Shown piece after piece: positions 45,839 to 55,183 of a stretch of DNA of 64,000 nucleotides. The notes below the pieces were generated by a model. The model was given only the letters and a program-made list of their open reading frames with translations. It did not search any database and was not told the DNA's origin. The stretch comes from Leptospira wolbachii serovar Codice str. CDC (GTDB lineage: Bacteria; Spirochaetota; Leptospiria; Leptospirales; Leptospiraceae). Each line of letters opens with the position of its first letter. The stretch's first letter is position 1. The position numbers and the translations under genes were made by a program. The stretch is taken from contig NZ_AOGZ02000014.1 in NCBI RefSeq assembly GCF_000332515.2, positions 2,471,001 through 2,535,000 on the forward strand, read 5' to 3'.

Positions 45839-47881
45839 CTAATGCGTGCGAAAGGAATTTGTCACTGTAGCAATGGTTCCTGCAATTTCTCCGATCTTTT
45901 GACTGACTTGGTTTAAGTCTTCCGAATTGTTTGCAAGTTCTTGAGCACTGCCAGAAAGAGTATTGATTGTATTCACCATATCTTCTGAAGCTTTTTTCTG
46001 TTCTCTACTTGAAAACTCGATGGTTTCGGCCATTTCTTGTAATCCATTTAGTTCGGTGGTGACATTGAGTAAACTATTCGTTTGTGTTGTCATCTCTTCT
46101 TTTAAATGGTTTACACCAACCTGCATTCTGTTAGATTGTTCTACTATTTCACTGAGTGCACCTACTGTTTCATGGACATGATTTGTGCCAATGCTAACTA
46201 CAGAATTACTTTTATCAATGAGTCGTTTGATGTTTTTTACAGATGATTGAGTTTTATCGGCTAGTTTTGAAATTTCTTCTGCTACCACAGCAAACCCCAT
46301 TCCCGCATCACCAGCCCGTGCTGCTTCAATACTTGCATTTAATGCTAGTAAGTTGGTTCTTTCTGAGATTTCAGTAATGAGGTCTACGATCCCTGTGATT
46401 TCCTTGGTAACCGATCGAATCTCAGACATTGCATTATCTGTGTTTTGAATGGAGACATTCCCTAAATTTGCCAAATTTGTAGAAGTAATGGATTGGTCAG
46501 TTAACTGCAGGAGAGCCATTTCAATATTGTAAATAGAACCTTCAATTGTTTTCATTTCTTCGGTAATTTTAACTATGTTTTTTGTTTCATTTGTTATGAA
46601 TTGAAACATGATTTCAAAGGAAGTGGTTAGTTCTTCCAAGGATGCAGCAGATTCTTCGGAAATGGAAGCTAATGAAGATGCATTATCGGAAACAGAAATT
46701 GCATCTTGTTTTAATTTATAAGATACTTTTTCTGCATCACTTACCGATATCTTCAATTGATTCATGATAGCATTTAGATTTGACAAAAAGAGATTAATCG
46801 AATTTGTGATTCTGCCAATTTCATTGGTTCCAAAATTAGGAAGAGTTTTTGTTAGATCGGCTTCACCACTAGAAAGTTCATTTACTTTACTAAGGACAGA
46901 AATTAAAGGATTGTTAATGCTTCTTAATATAAAAACAACAAATAAGGTGGATAATAATAAAGAAACCAAAACCAAGATAATGTTCCAGTTCCTTTGGAAA
47001 GATAATAACTGAATTCGATCGTTCACAAGTTTCTCGAGAATCATAATCGAACGATCTTGAATATCGCCAGCAAAAGAGTTACCTGTGTTCAGAATAACAA
47101 ATAGTTTATCGGCAGAAGCCGGTTTGTTTGTAGTTAGAATGAATGTTTCTTTTAATTCTTTGATATAAACTTCACAAGCGGATTTAGCGAGTTGGTTTGC
47201 TTTTTTAAGTTCTTCCACATAAGGCGAAGTATCTTCGACGGACTTCGTATACGATTTTTGAATTTCTTTGCAAGTAGATTCTATAAAGTTAATTGATATC
47301 AATGCTTTAGTATAACTAATGCTAGAGTATTGTTTGCTTTTTATATTTGTATTCAAATATTCATCACGAACTACCTCATTTAAGAAACCAATATTCTTAA
47401 GTATTTCAGGAACTCTGAAAAATATAATTTCCATTTGGTAATAGGAGTTAACTTCTGGATCAAGAATCAGATTAGAGAAGTCACCTACTTTTAGAGCAAG
47501 TTCTTGTGTGTCGTTTAGAAAGTTTCTAGATGTCGTTTGATCAAAGTTTTCGATTTTTGAATATTTGTTCCAAGTTATAATCTCTTTTGTGTCTTTTGGG
47601 AGTAGGTCCGTTTCTGAAATTTTCATTTTAGCCGTTTCCATTAGAGGAATCAAATCTTCGGTGTTCTCTTGACCAATTTTTAAACGTTTTAATCCTTCGC
47701 GGTATGAAAGATAGATTGGCTTCAATGCCTGGATTCCTAATTGCTCTTTTTTAGAAAATTCAATCGTTCCATTTAAAGATCGTACTAAAATAAGCAAAAT
47801 GATGAATAGTGATGCAATGAGTGGAATCGGTAAAAGTAGAAGTCTACTTTGGATGGAAAACTTTGATAGAAACTTTGACAT
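45839..47881 (-). CDS. Methyl-accepting chemotaxis protein
   Basis: 680 residues. TM1 near residues 15-35, a helical periplasmic sensor domain to about residue 300, TM2 near 300-320, then HAMP ([10 protein letters not shown] to [13 protein letters not shown]). The signalling domain has the conserved hairpin tip [20 protein letters not shown] and [14 protein letters not shown]. It reports periplasmic signals to CheA/CheW. The ligand domain has no recognised fold, so its stimulus is unknown. No che genes are next to it. Confidence 0.9.
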   Translation of the reverse strand: MSKFLSKFSIQSRLLLLPIPLIASLFIILLILVRSLNGTIEFSKKEQLGIQALKPIYLSYREGLKRLKIGQENTEDLIPLMETAKMKISETDLLPKDTKEIITWNKYSKIENFDQTTSRNFLNDTQELALKVGDFSNLILDPEVNSYYQMEIIFFRVPEILKNIGFLNEVVRDEYLNTNIKSKQYSSISYTKALISINFIESTCKEIQKSYTKSVEDTSPYVEELKKANQLAKSACEVYIKELKETFILTTNKPASADKLFVILNTGNSFAGDIQDRSIMILEKLVNDRIQLLSFQRNWNIILVLVSLLLSTLFVVFILRSINNPLISVLSKVNELSSGEADLTKTLPNFGTNEIGRITNSINLFLSNLNAIMNQLKISVSDAEKVSYKLKQDAISVSDNASSLASISEESAASLEELTTSFEIMFQFITNETKNIVKITEEMKTIEGSIYNIEMALLQLTDQSITSTNLANLGNVSIQNTDNAMSEIRSVTKEITGIVDLITEISERTNLLALNASIEAARAGDAGMGFAVVAEEISKLADKTQSSVKNIKRLIDKSNSVVSIGTNHVHETVGALSEIVEQSNRMQVGVNHLKEEMTTQTNSLLNVTTELNGLQEMAETIEFSSREQKKASEDMVNTINTLSGSAQELANNSEDLNQVSQKIGEIAGTIATVTNSFRTH

Positions 47882-47993
47882 AGAACCCTTTATCTTCCTG
47901 CAGTAGACGAAAAAAATCTACTTCACTTCTAACGATAATTGATTTTCAATAAAGCAATCATTTAATTTTATAGAGGAATGAACGGGAGGGTTT

Positions 47994-48440
47994 ATGAACA
48001 AACCCCTGATACTAATTCTGTTGTTTGCCACAGCTTCCTGTGCTCGCACTTTGGAAGTAAAAAATCAAGATAGTCTCTTTGAAAATTGTATGAAGACTTT
48101 CCAAGACGAAATCAAATGTCGGGAATTTATGTCGTCATCGGCGAAAGAAATTCAATCCGAAGACGAAAAACGAGAAGCAGTTTTGGCCCAGCTAACAGCA
48201 GAGCAATTGGCTGGTATGAAACTTCGAAAGGAGATAAAAGACACTTTGCCGGGAAAAAATGGTAATTTTGTAAGAGAGTATATTGGTTCTCCCGATGAAA
48301 TCAAACGTGGTGGTGATAGGGAATACTGGGTGTATAAACGACCTATCAGTAAGTTTTCAAGTGACTCTCCACCTGATAAAGAAATTACAGTGATTTTTCG
48401 ACGTTCCTTTGTTGAGAAAGTAGATTATAAAAAGCCATAA
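47994..48440 (+). CDS. Hypothetical lipoprotein
   Basis: 148 residues, signal with lipobox TASC (Cys16). A charged helical middle (SSAKEIQSEDEKREAVLAQL) is followed by REYIGSPDEIKRGGDREYWV, which recalls SmpA/OmlA-type outer membrane lipoproteins (a V/I-G-x-P-D-x-x pattern with a Y-W-V strand), but the likeness is slight. Divergent from the chemoreceptor gene. GGAGGG precedes the ATG by five to six bases. Function not known. Confidence 0.55.
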   Translation: MNKPLILILLFATASCARTLEVKNQDSLFENCMKTFQDEIKCREFMSSSAKEIQSEDEKREAVLAQLTAEQLAGMKLRKEIKDTLPGKNGNFVREYIGSPDEIKRGGDREYWVYKRPISKFSSDSPPDKEITVIFRRSFVEKVDYKKP

Positions 48441-48526
48441 CCTTCATACACTTTAAAACATACTAAAAAGCCGGTGTTTGTGATTTAATTACAGATTAGA
48501 TTCGGATGTTTGGAAGGTAAGAAAAT

Positions 48527-48551
48527 AGTCAGGAGAGAGTATCTCCTGACT
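48527..48551. terminator. Bidirectional terminator between convergent lipoprotein genes
   Basis: AGTCAGGAGA and TCTCCTGACT form a perfect 10-base-pair stem with a five-base loop. The minus side continues ATTTTC and the plus side TAAGTTTTG. Confidence 0.7.
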
Positions 48552-48560
48552 TAAGTTTTG

Positions 48561-49028
48561 TTAGTATATTAAGTAGTCTTTTAAGTCTACCTCGACACCA
48601 GCAGTCGTCGTATACTTTTTGTTACAAGCGGAAAAAGCACCAGCAAGGGCTTGTTGCGCAAGGCCATAAGTGAATTGTGGTAAATTACATGGTTGAATAG
48701 GGTCATTTACTTTAGAAAGAACGCACTCTTTTAATGCTTTCAATTCGTCAGTTGTTCTTCCATCTAACTTTTTAGAGGAGCAACCTATGCCAGCATTAAA
48801 GTATTCTTTTCCACCTACACATGAGTTAGCTGCAGTATAAGCAGCAACACAATTTGCTGTAACCTCTGAGTCGACCACTGAGTTGTTTACTAAGTAAAGT
48901 AGAGCCGTTGGGTTATCTTCTTTTTTGGAACCAGAATCAGAGCAGCTAACAAAGTTTGCTGTCATCAGGAGAGCCAAAGAGATTCCTACTAAACCAGATT
49001 TAAAGGATTTGTTGTTCATTTTCATCAT
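48561..49028 (-). CDS. Hypothetical lipoprotein cotranscribed with porin
   Basis: 155 residues with lipobox ANFVSC. Eight Cys in the mature part (VTANC, ANSC, GIGC, LKEC, QPC, SAC and others) suggest a small disulfide-bonded surface or periplasmic protein. No family recognised. Its ATG follows AAGGAG by four bases, and it starts seven bases after the porin gene ends, so they are cotranscribed. It may be an accessory to the porin (inference). Confidence 0.6.
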   Translation of the reverse strand: MMKMNNKSFKSGLVGISLALLMTANFVSCSDSGSKKEDNPTALLYLVNNSVVDSEVTANCVAAYTAANSCVGGKEYFNAGIGCSSKKLDGRTTDELKALKECVLSKVNDPIQPCNLPQFTYGLAQQALAGAFSACNKKYTTTAGVEVDLKDYLIY

Positions 49029-49035
49029 ATTCTCC

Positions 49036-50550
49036 TTAGAATTTAGCTACCATACCGACAATGATACCGTTTTGGTAAGAAGCCGGTCTTCCGGAAGTGT
49101 CTACGAATTGTTGACCAGGACCCCAATCTCTTCTTAAATCTACTTTCACTTGGAGGTTTTCCGTTAGGTCAAAAGTAGGTGTGAAGGTAAGAGTTTTGAT
49201 TTGTCCGTAGTTACTAACTGCTCTTGTTCCAATGGAATCTTGGAATTTAAGATCATATCTGTCTGCTGGTGTTACAGCAAATAGAGGAGGGTTAACTACG
49301 AGTGATCCACCGTAACGTTTGTCATCAAGATACTCAAAACGGAAACCAAGGGCAAAGAAGTTCGTGAATTGATACTTCGCTTGTAATTGGTATGTTTGGT
49401 AAATTCTTTTCAGTTTGTTTTCACGGCTTAAGTTAGTATCTTTTGTCAGACCAGCAGCGACTAAACCTGGATCCAAATCAGGAACAAGTCCTGGCATCGC
49501 TGTATCTAACTTAGTTTTAGTAACTCCACCTGCTTCGTATCCAAACGCAGCGGTGTTTGTTTGGCCTGATCTTTCACCATAAGTATAGTCAAAGATGGTA
49601 GTCAATTTATCAGTTGGTTTGAAGATCAAAATTAAGTTTTGGATCATCCAGTGGTCAGTGTGGAACGATGATTGTTTCGGAAAGGATGATCCTGTAGATT
49701 GTTCTAAATAGTATAGAGCATTGTTTTGTCTGCCTTTGATGTTATCGTTAGCTTGCAATGTGTTCCATACAACTTGAAATTTATCAGGTACTACATCATA
49801 CTTAACTTGAGTTCCAATCGCTCTTGTAGGGTTTGGTCCGTCAGCATAAGCATGTTGTGAAGTGCTAGTTAAACTAGATCCACCCGCAGCATCACCGTAA
49901 GGTGATAATCCGTTGTAACCAAATTGTTGGCCGTTTCCTGTGTATCCAGTTCCTTGGGCACTGTTGTAGAGATAAAGACCAGTGGATAGTCTATCATTGA
50001 TTTGAAGGTTTGCTCTTGCACCTGTATGGATAAATGGAATTGTGTTAAAGAACACATAACCTATCGTGTAAGCGATGTTATCCTTTGAGTCAAGTAGCTC
50101 TAAACCAATATGTGTTGCCATTTTACCTACGTCAACTGTCAACCCTTTGAATACAGGGAAGTATGCTGAAACATAAGCTTGTTGTAACAACTGCATGTTA
50201 TGTAAAGAGTTTGTTGTTTGATACGGACGTTCTTGGTACATGTTGTTCTGTCCGTTTTGCATATCCAAGCGGAAACCCCACGGACTTTCTTTATCCGCCA
50301 ACTTCTCCATAGAAAGTTTCACTGCGTTTACAGCGAACTGCTTGTTGTAAGTGTGGAAAGTTCCCGCTGTATCTTGGGTAGCCCCTTGCCGGTTATTTGT
50401 AGTATAGTTATAGTATACGTCCACATATCCGGAAAAATTTACCAACTCATACCAAGACTTATCCTTTTCCTTTTTATCCTGAGCAAAAAGGGAAGCCTGG
50501 GAAAATAAGGTAGCAACGATCGTCGCCAACAGAGTGTATTTATTTCTCAT
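49036..50550 (-). CDS. Porin-2-like outer membrane beta-barrel protein
   Basis: 504 residues. A Sec signal (MRNKYTLLATIVATLFSQ, mature near ASLFAQ) leads a barrel: many alternating strands with aromatic ends such as NFSGYVDVYYNYTTNN, KTLTFTPTFDL and a final IIVGMVAKF that ends in Phe, the outer membrane insertion signal. The N-terminal FSGYVDVYY and LRLDMQNGQNN-like segment matches the Bbp2/OmpL-type family (PF07642). It would admit small solutes. It leads the two-gene unit with the Cys-rich lipoprotein. Confidence 0.8.
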   Translation of the reverse strand: MRNKYTLLATIVATLFSQASLFAQDKKEKDKSWYELVNFSGYVDVYYNYTTNNRQGATQDTAGTFHTYNKQFAVNAVKLSMEKLADKESPWGFRLDMQNGQNNMYQERPYQTTNSLHNMQLLQQAYVSAYFPVFKGLTVDVGKMATHIGLELLDSKDNIAYTIGYVFFNTIPFIHTGARANLQINDRLSTGLYLYNSAQGTGYTGNGQQFGYNGLSPYGDAAGGSSLTSTSQHAYADGPNPTRAIGTQVKYDVVPDKFQVVWNTLQANDNIKGRQNNALYYLEQSTGSSFPKQSSFHTDHWMIQNLILIFKPTDKLTTIFDYTYGERSGQTNTAAFGYEAGGVTKTKLDTAMPGLVPDLDPGLVAAGLTKDTNLSRENKLKRIYQTYQLQAKYQFTNFFALGFRFEYLDDKRYGGSLVVNPPLFAVTPADRYDLKFQDSIGTRAVSNYGQIKTLTFTPTFDLTENLQVKVDLRRDWGPGQQFVDTSGRPASYQNGIIVGMVAKF

Positions 50551-50571
50551 TTGCCATTTCTCCTATGTGAA

Positions 50572-50628
50572 CTTGTTGTGCAAGTTGTGTACCAGGTTGG
50601 CGGAGTTTCTTCCTGACCCAGGAAGAAA
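50572..50628 (-). repeat. Two hairpins in the porin mRNA leader
   Basis: TTTCTTCCT pairs with AGGAAGAAA (50606-50628, five-base loop) and AACTTG pairs with CAAGTT (50571-50587). On the minus strand T's precede the larger stem, so it is not a terminator. Possibly a stabilising 5' leader. Confidence 0.35.
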
Positions 50629-50729
50629 AAAAGAGAAACACTGTATTTGAATGGGTTCTTGGAGAAAAAAAAATAGTTTTTGATTAATTAAGGAACATTA
50701 CTGGAGCGGATATTGGCAGATTTTTGAAA

Positions 50730-52016
50730 TTATTTGGTCAAATTGCTTATAAATTCAGCAGAGTGATGCAATAGTCTTGAATATTCATTTTCTTTAGGCG
50801 AGTGTAGGACAAGATCTAAAAGATAATTTAGAACCATTCCATAATTGGTTTTTGCCAGTTCAGGGTAGGTTTCGGACAAATGATTTCCGTTGAATTTTAT
50901 GTCTGTGAGGAGAAGAGGTGGCTCCTCTTCCCAAATTCTAATCATCTGCGATATGCTTTCGCCAAATATTGGTTTAAGTTTAAGAATAAATTCAGCATCA
51001 ATCTGGATTCGTAACTGGAAGTGCCGTTTAACGGGCGCTAAATACTCTTTTTTTAAGACAAATTCGTTTGGTTCATCGGAATTTTTAATTGTTTCCCATT
51101 TGGATAAAAATTCATAAAATAATAAACAGTCCTTTGTATTCTGGCCAGAAAATTTTAGAGTTTTTAGTATTGTTTCTAATTCTTTTAAAGAGATCCCATC
51201 AAATAGAGAAAAAAAAGCTAATGCCAATTGCAGCCCAATTAACTCTTTGGAAGTTTGGTCTAATCTTTCTAAAATATCATCTTTCGTAACTAATTGAGCC
51301 GGTAGGTCCGGAAGAAAAATTTGGAAGATACTTTCCTCAGCCAACAATTGAATCATACGGGATGGTTTGGGACCTAAAAAAGATTTTAGAACCTCATCTT
51401 GGAAACGCTCTAAAGATATTTTTTTTGTAATTTGTTTGGTTTCGTGAATAGCTTTTTTGGTTTCTGGTTCGATCGAAAAATTTAAAGTACTGGCAAACCT
51501 TAATGCTCTGATTGGCCTTAAACCATCTTCTGTAAAACGTTTCATTGGATTTCCGATGGTACGAATTATTTTTTGTTCGATATCCCTGATTCCAAGGTGC
51601 TCATCTACGAGAAGTCCCGATTTTATATCAAACGCAAGGGCATTCATTGTAAAATCTCTTCGTTTTAAATCTTCAGATAATGTGGTTCCAAATTCTACAT
51701 GGTCCGGTCGTCTACCGTCTGTATAATCTTTGTCGATCCGATACGTTGTTATTTCATAATTGATTTTGTCCAAAACAACGGTTACAGTACCATGTTCGAT
51801 TCCTGTGTCTATGACTGTTCGAAACAATCGTTTTACTTGTTTGGGTTCCGCATTTGTAGTTAGATCGTATTCTTTGGGAATTTTCCCCATGACTAAATCA
51901 CGTACTGACCCACCAACAAGATAACATTCAAACCCTGCTCCTTTCAACGCAGAATCAATTTGTAGTAGATGGTTTAGGTAATTTTGGGGGACTAGGGAAT
52001 GAATGTCTATTGGCAA
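50730..52016 (-). CDS. CCA tRNA nucleotidyltransferase / poly(A) polymerase family
   Basis: 428 residues. The class II nucleotidyltransferase head is intact: YLVGGSVRDLVMGKIPKEYDL with the G-S and the D-x-D-type metal site region, then DYTDGRRPDHVEFG and RRDFTMNALAFDI (flexible loop/motif C). Motif D-like RFTEDGLRPIRALRFAST follows. It adds CCA to tRNA 3' ends or polyadenylates RNA; length and motifs do not decide between them. It overlaps the end of the fur-like gene by 10 bases. Confidence 0.85.
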   Translation of the reverse strand: MPIDIHSLVPQNYLNHLLQIDSALKGAGFECYLVGGSVRDLVMGKIPKEYDLTTNAEPKQVKRLFRTVIDTGIEHGTVTVVLDKINYEITTYRIDKDYTDGRRPDHVEFGTTLSEDLKRRDFTMNALAFDIKSGLLVDEHLGIRDIEQKIIRTIGNPMKRFTEDGLRPIRALRFASTLNFSIEPETKKAIHETKQITKKISLERFQDEVLKSFLGPKPSRMIQLLAEESIFQIFLPDLPAQLVTKDDILERLDQTSKELIGLQLALAFFSLFDGISLKELETILKTLKFSGQNTKDCLLFYEFLSKWETIKNSDEPNEFVLKKEYLAPVKRHFQLRIQIDAEFILKLKPIFGESISQMIRIWEEEPPLLLTDIKFNGNHLSETYPELAKTNYGMVLNYLLDLVLHSPKENEYSRLLHHSAEFISNLTK

Positions 52017-52426
52017 TTTCTACATTTGCCTCTAAAAACAATTTCGACTGATTCTGTGGAAAAACCTTTCAAGTGTTTGGCGGATGGAATTCCATTCCAA
52101 GGGTCATCGATACATTCTATTTTACCACAGACATTACAAATCAAATGTCCATGTGCAGCCGAGACAATGTGGTTTCCATCAGACTTTAACTCAAAGTAGG
52201 TGACTCGATCTGTGGAATGGAGAGAGTTTAAAAGATTTTTTTCTTCTAAGTCGGATAAAGCTCTGTAAATGGTAACACGATCCCAAGACTCTTCTTTGGG
52301 CAGTTTTTCCATGATTTCCTGGTGGTTTAACGGCCTAGGCGATCCTTGCAGAATGGACAAAACCTGTTCACGATTTTTTGTTACTTTGAGTCCGATTTTT
52401 TTTAATATTTGAGAAGGATCTCCAGC
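52007..52426 (-). CDS. Fur-family metalloregulator
   Basis: 139 residues from the ATG at 52426; a TTG start at 52498 would run into the preceding gene. LNHQEIMEKLP then WDRVTIYRALSDLEEKNLL is the winged-helix DNA-binding part. HGHLICNVCGKIECID has the structural-zinc Cys pair and the metal-site His, and CRNCQ at the end gives the second pair. Members sense iron, zinc or peroxide; which one cannot be read off. It sits between a lipoprotein gene and the CCA transferase in one operon. Confidence 0.85.
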   Translation of the reverse strand, partial: AGDPSQILKKIGLKVTKNREQVLSILQGSPRPLNHQEIMEKLPKEESWDRVTIYRALSDLEEKNLLNSLHSTDRVTYFELKSDGNHIVSAAHGHLICNVCGKIECIDDPWNGIPSAKHLKGFSTESVEIVFRGKCRNCQ

Positions 52427-52461
52427 CATGATTTGTTTATCCTGTGATGGGGGAAGATTGT

Positions 52462-52827
52462 CTATTCTAAAATCACGTTTGCTTTCCAGATTTCCCAATA
52501 CCGAATTCCCATCCGAGTATGGACTTGTAAAAACTCTTCAATTTCCTTTCCCTTCTTTTTTTCTACAATTACGGGAGCAATGCCCAAATCCAATCTTCGG
52601 TTGAGAATGGAGTCAATTTCTTCTCTTGCCAATTGGGTGATTCGTTCGCAGTCTTCTTTTCTTTCGGTAAGCTGGGTTTTATATTTTTCGCAGAAGGTGG
52701 CAGATTGGAAAGCTGAACTGGATTCTAATAGATCATCCAACTGACGAGAGACTGATTTTTTACAATGGGATAAGAAGATTACTATGACTAAAATGGAGAC
52801 CGCATTGGTAAAAATTCGAAAAATCAA
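52462..52827 (-). CDS. Hypothetical lipoprotein
   Basis: 121 residues. Lipobox FLSHC (Cys22) after a hydrophobic leader. The mature part is mostly helical, charged, with two Cys in TFCEKYKTQLTERKEDCERI that could form a disulfide. Middle gene of a unit whose first member is RNase H, with a four-base overlap, and it ends 36 bases before the Fur start. No family recognised. Confidence 0.6.
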   Translation of the reverse strand: MIFRIFTNAVSILVIVIFLSHCKKSVSRQLDDLLESSSAFQSATFCEKYKTQLTERKEDCERITQLAREEIDSILNRRLDLGIAPVIVEKKKGKEIEEFLQVHTRMGIRYWEIWKANVILE

Positions 52828-53237
52828 ACCTTGGCGTCCTGTGCTATGTTTGCCAATTGATCAGCTCGAGTATTTTGTTCGCGAGGGATGTATTGGATTT
52901 CAAAATTAGGAATGGAAGATTTTAAAGATTCGCATTTGTTTTTGAAAACGAGTAAGTCTTTGTTTTTTACTTTGTATTCACCTTTCATCTGTTTGACGAC
53001 AAGTTCGGAGTCCAAACGAAATCTAATCTTTTGTAGATTTTGTTTGATTGCTTCTTCCATACCTCTATGTAAGGCCTGCCATTCAGCCACATTGTTCGTG
53101 GCATTTCCAATCTTTTCAGATAAAAAGAAAAATTCGATTCCATCATTGTTTTGGAAGGAAACACCAATGGCAGCAGGGCCAGGATTTCCGCGGGAACTAC
53201 CGTCACAGTAAATGAAGGTGGTATCTTTTGTCGACAT
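52824..53237 (-). CDS. rnhA: Ribonuclease HI
   Basis: 137 residues from the ATG at 53237, giving the normal length; longer readings add a poor N-terminus. Catalytic acids are in YCDGSSRGNPGPAA (Asp), AEWQAL (Glu), RLDSELVVKQM (Asp) and NTRADQLAN (Asp). It lacks the basic handle region, as in the short archaeal/Gram-positive type. It cuts RNA in RNA-DNA hybrids. First gene of a unit with the lipoprotein, Fur and CCA genes; the overlap with the lipoprotein gene is four bases. Confidence 0.88.
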   Translation of the reverse strand: MSTKDTTFIYCDGSSRGNPGPAAIGVSFQNNDGIEFFFLSEKIGNATNNVAEWQALHRGMEEAIKQNLQKIRFRLDSELVVKQMKGEYKVKNKDLLVFKNKCESLKSSIPNFEIQYIPREQNTRADQLANIAQDAKV

Positions 53238-53360
53238 AGCCGACAGTCTTTTCTGTGATCTCTCTCTCACCAATCAAAAACACGAACTGAATTTAAAAAA
53301 ATCTTTTGGATTTTGATTTTTGAAGGACTTTTTTGCGGTGTCGTGGTAAACGGAGCGTAT

Positions 53361-53387
53361 TGGGTGGCGGGTGGATAACCCCACCCA
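53361..53387. repeat. Inverted repeat in the divergent rnhA/methyltransferase region
   Basis: TGGGTGG (53361-53367) and CCACCCA (53381-53387) pair perfectly around 13 bases in a GC-rich stretch 63 bases before the methyltransferase start. Either an operator or a leader hairpin. Confidence 0.3.
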
Positions 53388-53449
53388 GTCTAGATAGGGC
53401 GGGGATATCTTCCTAAAAATCCCAACCTCCCCTAAAAAAAGGAAATTCC

Positions 53450-54439
53450 ATGACCGAACGGGGATTTGGTGCCCTTACCATGTTTGAGAACCGCCTTCGT
53501 AAGCTGAAGAAAGAGCGCGAAAAATGGGCGAAACGAGAATCCATCGAGTGTTATCGAATTTACTCGGAAGACATTCCACAAGTATCTTGCATTTTGGATC
53601 GGTATCCCAATGGTTTGGTTTTATACGATAAAAGTTCCTTACGTTTCCAAGCGGAAGAAGGACATGACGAACGCTTTGATCGCATTGCCTCTATTGTTCG
53701 AGACGTATTTCAGATTTCAGAAGAACAATTGTTTCTAAAGAGACGTAAAAAACAAAAAGGTACTGACCAATATGATAAATTATCCATCGAAGGAAACTTT
53801 GAATGGGTAAAAGAATCTAACTTGGAATTTCAAATCAATCTCTCTGATTATTTAGACACAGGTCTTTTTTTAGACCACAGAATCACAAGGGATTGGTTGA
53901 GAAAAAAATCTAAGGGGAAGTCGGTATTAAATCTTTTTTCTTATACAGGAGCATTTTCCGTTTATGCAGCGTCAGGTGGAGCCACAAAAACAAAGAGTAT
54001 AGATCTTTCCAAAACCTATTGTGATTGGGCGTTGAAAAATTTAGAACACAATGGTTTCAAATCAGCAAACCATCAAATGATCAATGCAGATATTTTGCAA
54101 TGGATGGAAGAGGAAACAAAAAATCCCAACAGGGAACGTTATGATTTAATTTTTCTCGATCCACCTACATTTTCCAATAGTAAAAAAATGAGAGAAGAGT
54201 GGGACGTTCAAACCAAACATAGAAATCTTCTTTTATTACTTTTAACAAAATTTCTTTCCGATGATGGGGAAATTTGGTTCTCTACTAATTTTAGAAAGTT
54301 CAAAATGGAGGTCGATGAGGAAGAGTGGAAACAACGCGGATTCCAGTGTATTAATCGAACAAAGGAGTCGATTCCGGTAGACTTTCGAGATGAAAAGATC
54401 CACCAGTTGTTTTGTATCCGACCGGAGTCTACTTCCTAA
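53450..54439 (+). CDS. Class I SAM-dependent methyltransferase, RlmK-like
   Basis: 329 residues. An N-terminal RNA-contact part (FENRLRKLKKEREKWAKRE) is followed by a Rossmann methyltransferase domain: GLFLDHRITRDWLRK, VLNLFSYTGAFSVYAA (motif I), SIDLSKTYCDWALKNLEHNGF, and motif IV LIFLDPPTFSNSKKM. The layout equals the K half of RlmL (23S rRNA m7G2069) and RlmI/RlmK-type rRNA methyltransferases. No THUMP half is present. GGAAA precedes the ATG. It converges on the motA-like gene four bases away. Confidence 0.8.
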   Translation: MTERGFGALTMFENRLRKLKKEREKWAKRESIECYRIYSEDIPQVSCILDRYPNGLVLYDKSSLRFQAEEGHDERFDRIASIVRDVFQISEEQLFLKRRKKQKGTDQYDKLSIEGNFEWVKESNLEFQINLSDYLDTGLFLDHRITRDWLRKKSKGKSVLNLFSYTGAFSVYAASGGATKTKSIDLSKTYCDWALKNLEHNGFKSANHQMINADILQWMEEETKNPNRERYDLIFLDPPTFSNSKKMREEWDVQTKHRNLLLLLLTKFLSDDGEIWFSTNFRKFKMEVDEEEWKQRGFQCINRTKESIPVDFRDEKIHQLFCIRPESTS

Positions 54440-54442
54440 ACT

Positions 54443-55183
54443 TCAATACTTAACAAAAGGATCAATTCGTTCGGCGAGGATCCTTCTATTTTCACCTGAC
54501 TGTAAAGATAAAATTCCTCTCATGATGGCTTGTCGTTCGTTGCTTTCTTGTTTGGCGATCACTTTGAGTTGGTTGGAAATAGGAAGTAAGATTAGGTTGG
54601 CAAAAGAAATTCCATAGAAGGTTGCAATAAATGCAGTTGCAATACCTTGCCCAAGAACTTTTGTCCCGCCATCTAAATTTTCCAAAACAGTCACAAGGCC
54701 AAGTACAGTTCCAATAATCCCCACAGTGGGAGAAAACCCAGCTGCGGTTTCGAATACTTTTGCTGATTTTAAATCGTTTTTTTCTTCTTCTTCATGCGCT
54801 TCCCAAAGAATTTCTTCAATGGTTCGGGGATCAGATCCATCCACAATCAACTGGATTCCTTTTTGTAAAAAAGGATTGTCTAGTTTTTTGGCTTCATCTT
54901 CTAAAGATAAAAGTCCGTCTTTTCTTGCCTTTTCCCAAAAACGAAAGAAAATAAGTTTTAGATCGTTTTCTTTTTTTCTAGAAAGGACAAATCTTGTATC
55001 TCTTACAGCTTTCGTTACTTGGGAGATGGAGTAAGATGCAAAAGTGGCACCTAACGTACCGCCTACGATCAGTAACATAGCAGGTAAGTGGAAGAAGGAC
55101 CGTAAGGAAGCACCTTCAATCAAAATAGCAACAAAAACCGATAAAACGGCTGCGAGTATTCCGAGTAGTGTGGAATGGATCAT
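54443..55183 (-). CDS. MotA/TolQ/ExbB-family proton channel protein
   Basis: 246 residues with four membrane helices. AMLLIVGGTLGATFASYS and the C-terminal pair with PTVGIIGTVLGLVTVLEN and AFIATFYGISFANLILLP are the motifs of MotA-type stators. It lacks a MotB neighbour. A four-base overlap with the large upstream membrane gene indicates coupled synthesis. It could be a flagellar stator part or part of another ion-driven complex; the missing partner leaves that open. Confidence 0.8.
   Translation of the reverse strand: MIHSTLLGILAAVLSVFVAILIEGASLRSFFHLPAMLLIVGGTLGATFASYSISQVTKAVRDTRFVLSRKKENDLKLIFFRFWEKARKDGLLSLEDEAKKLDNPFLQKGIQLIVDGSDPRTIEEILWEAHEEEEKNDLKSAKVFETAAGFSPTVGIIGTVLGLVTVLENLDGGTKVLGQGIATAFIATFYGISFANLILLPISNQLKVIAKQESNERQAIMRGILSLQSGENRRILAERIDPFVKY

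Noticed and set aside
50606..50628. Terminator of the CCA transferase gene
   Set aside because: On the minus strand the T run comes before the stem, and the stem is upstream of the porin gene's end rather than after the CCA gene's stop at 50730.
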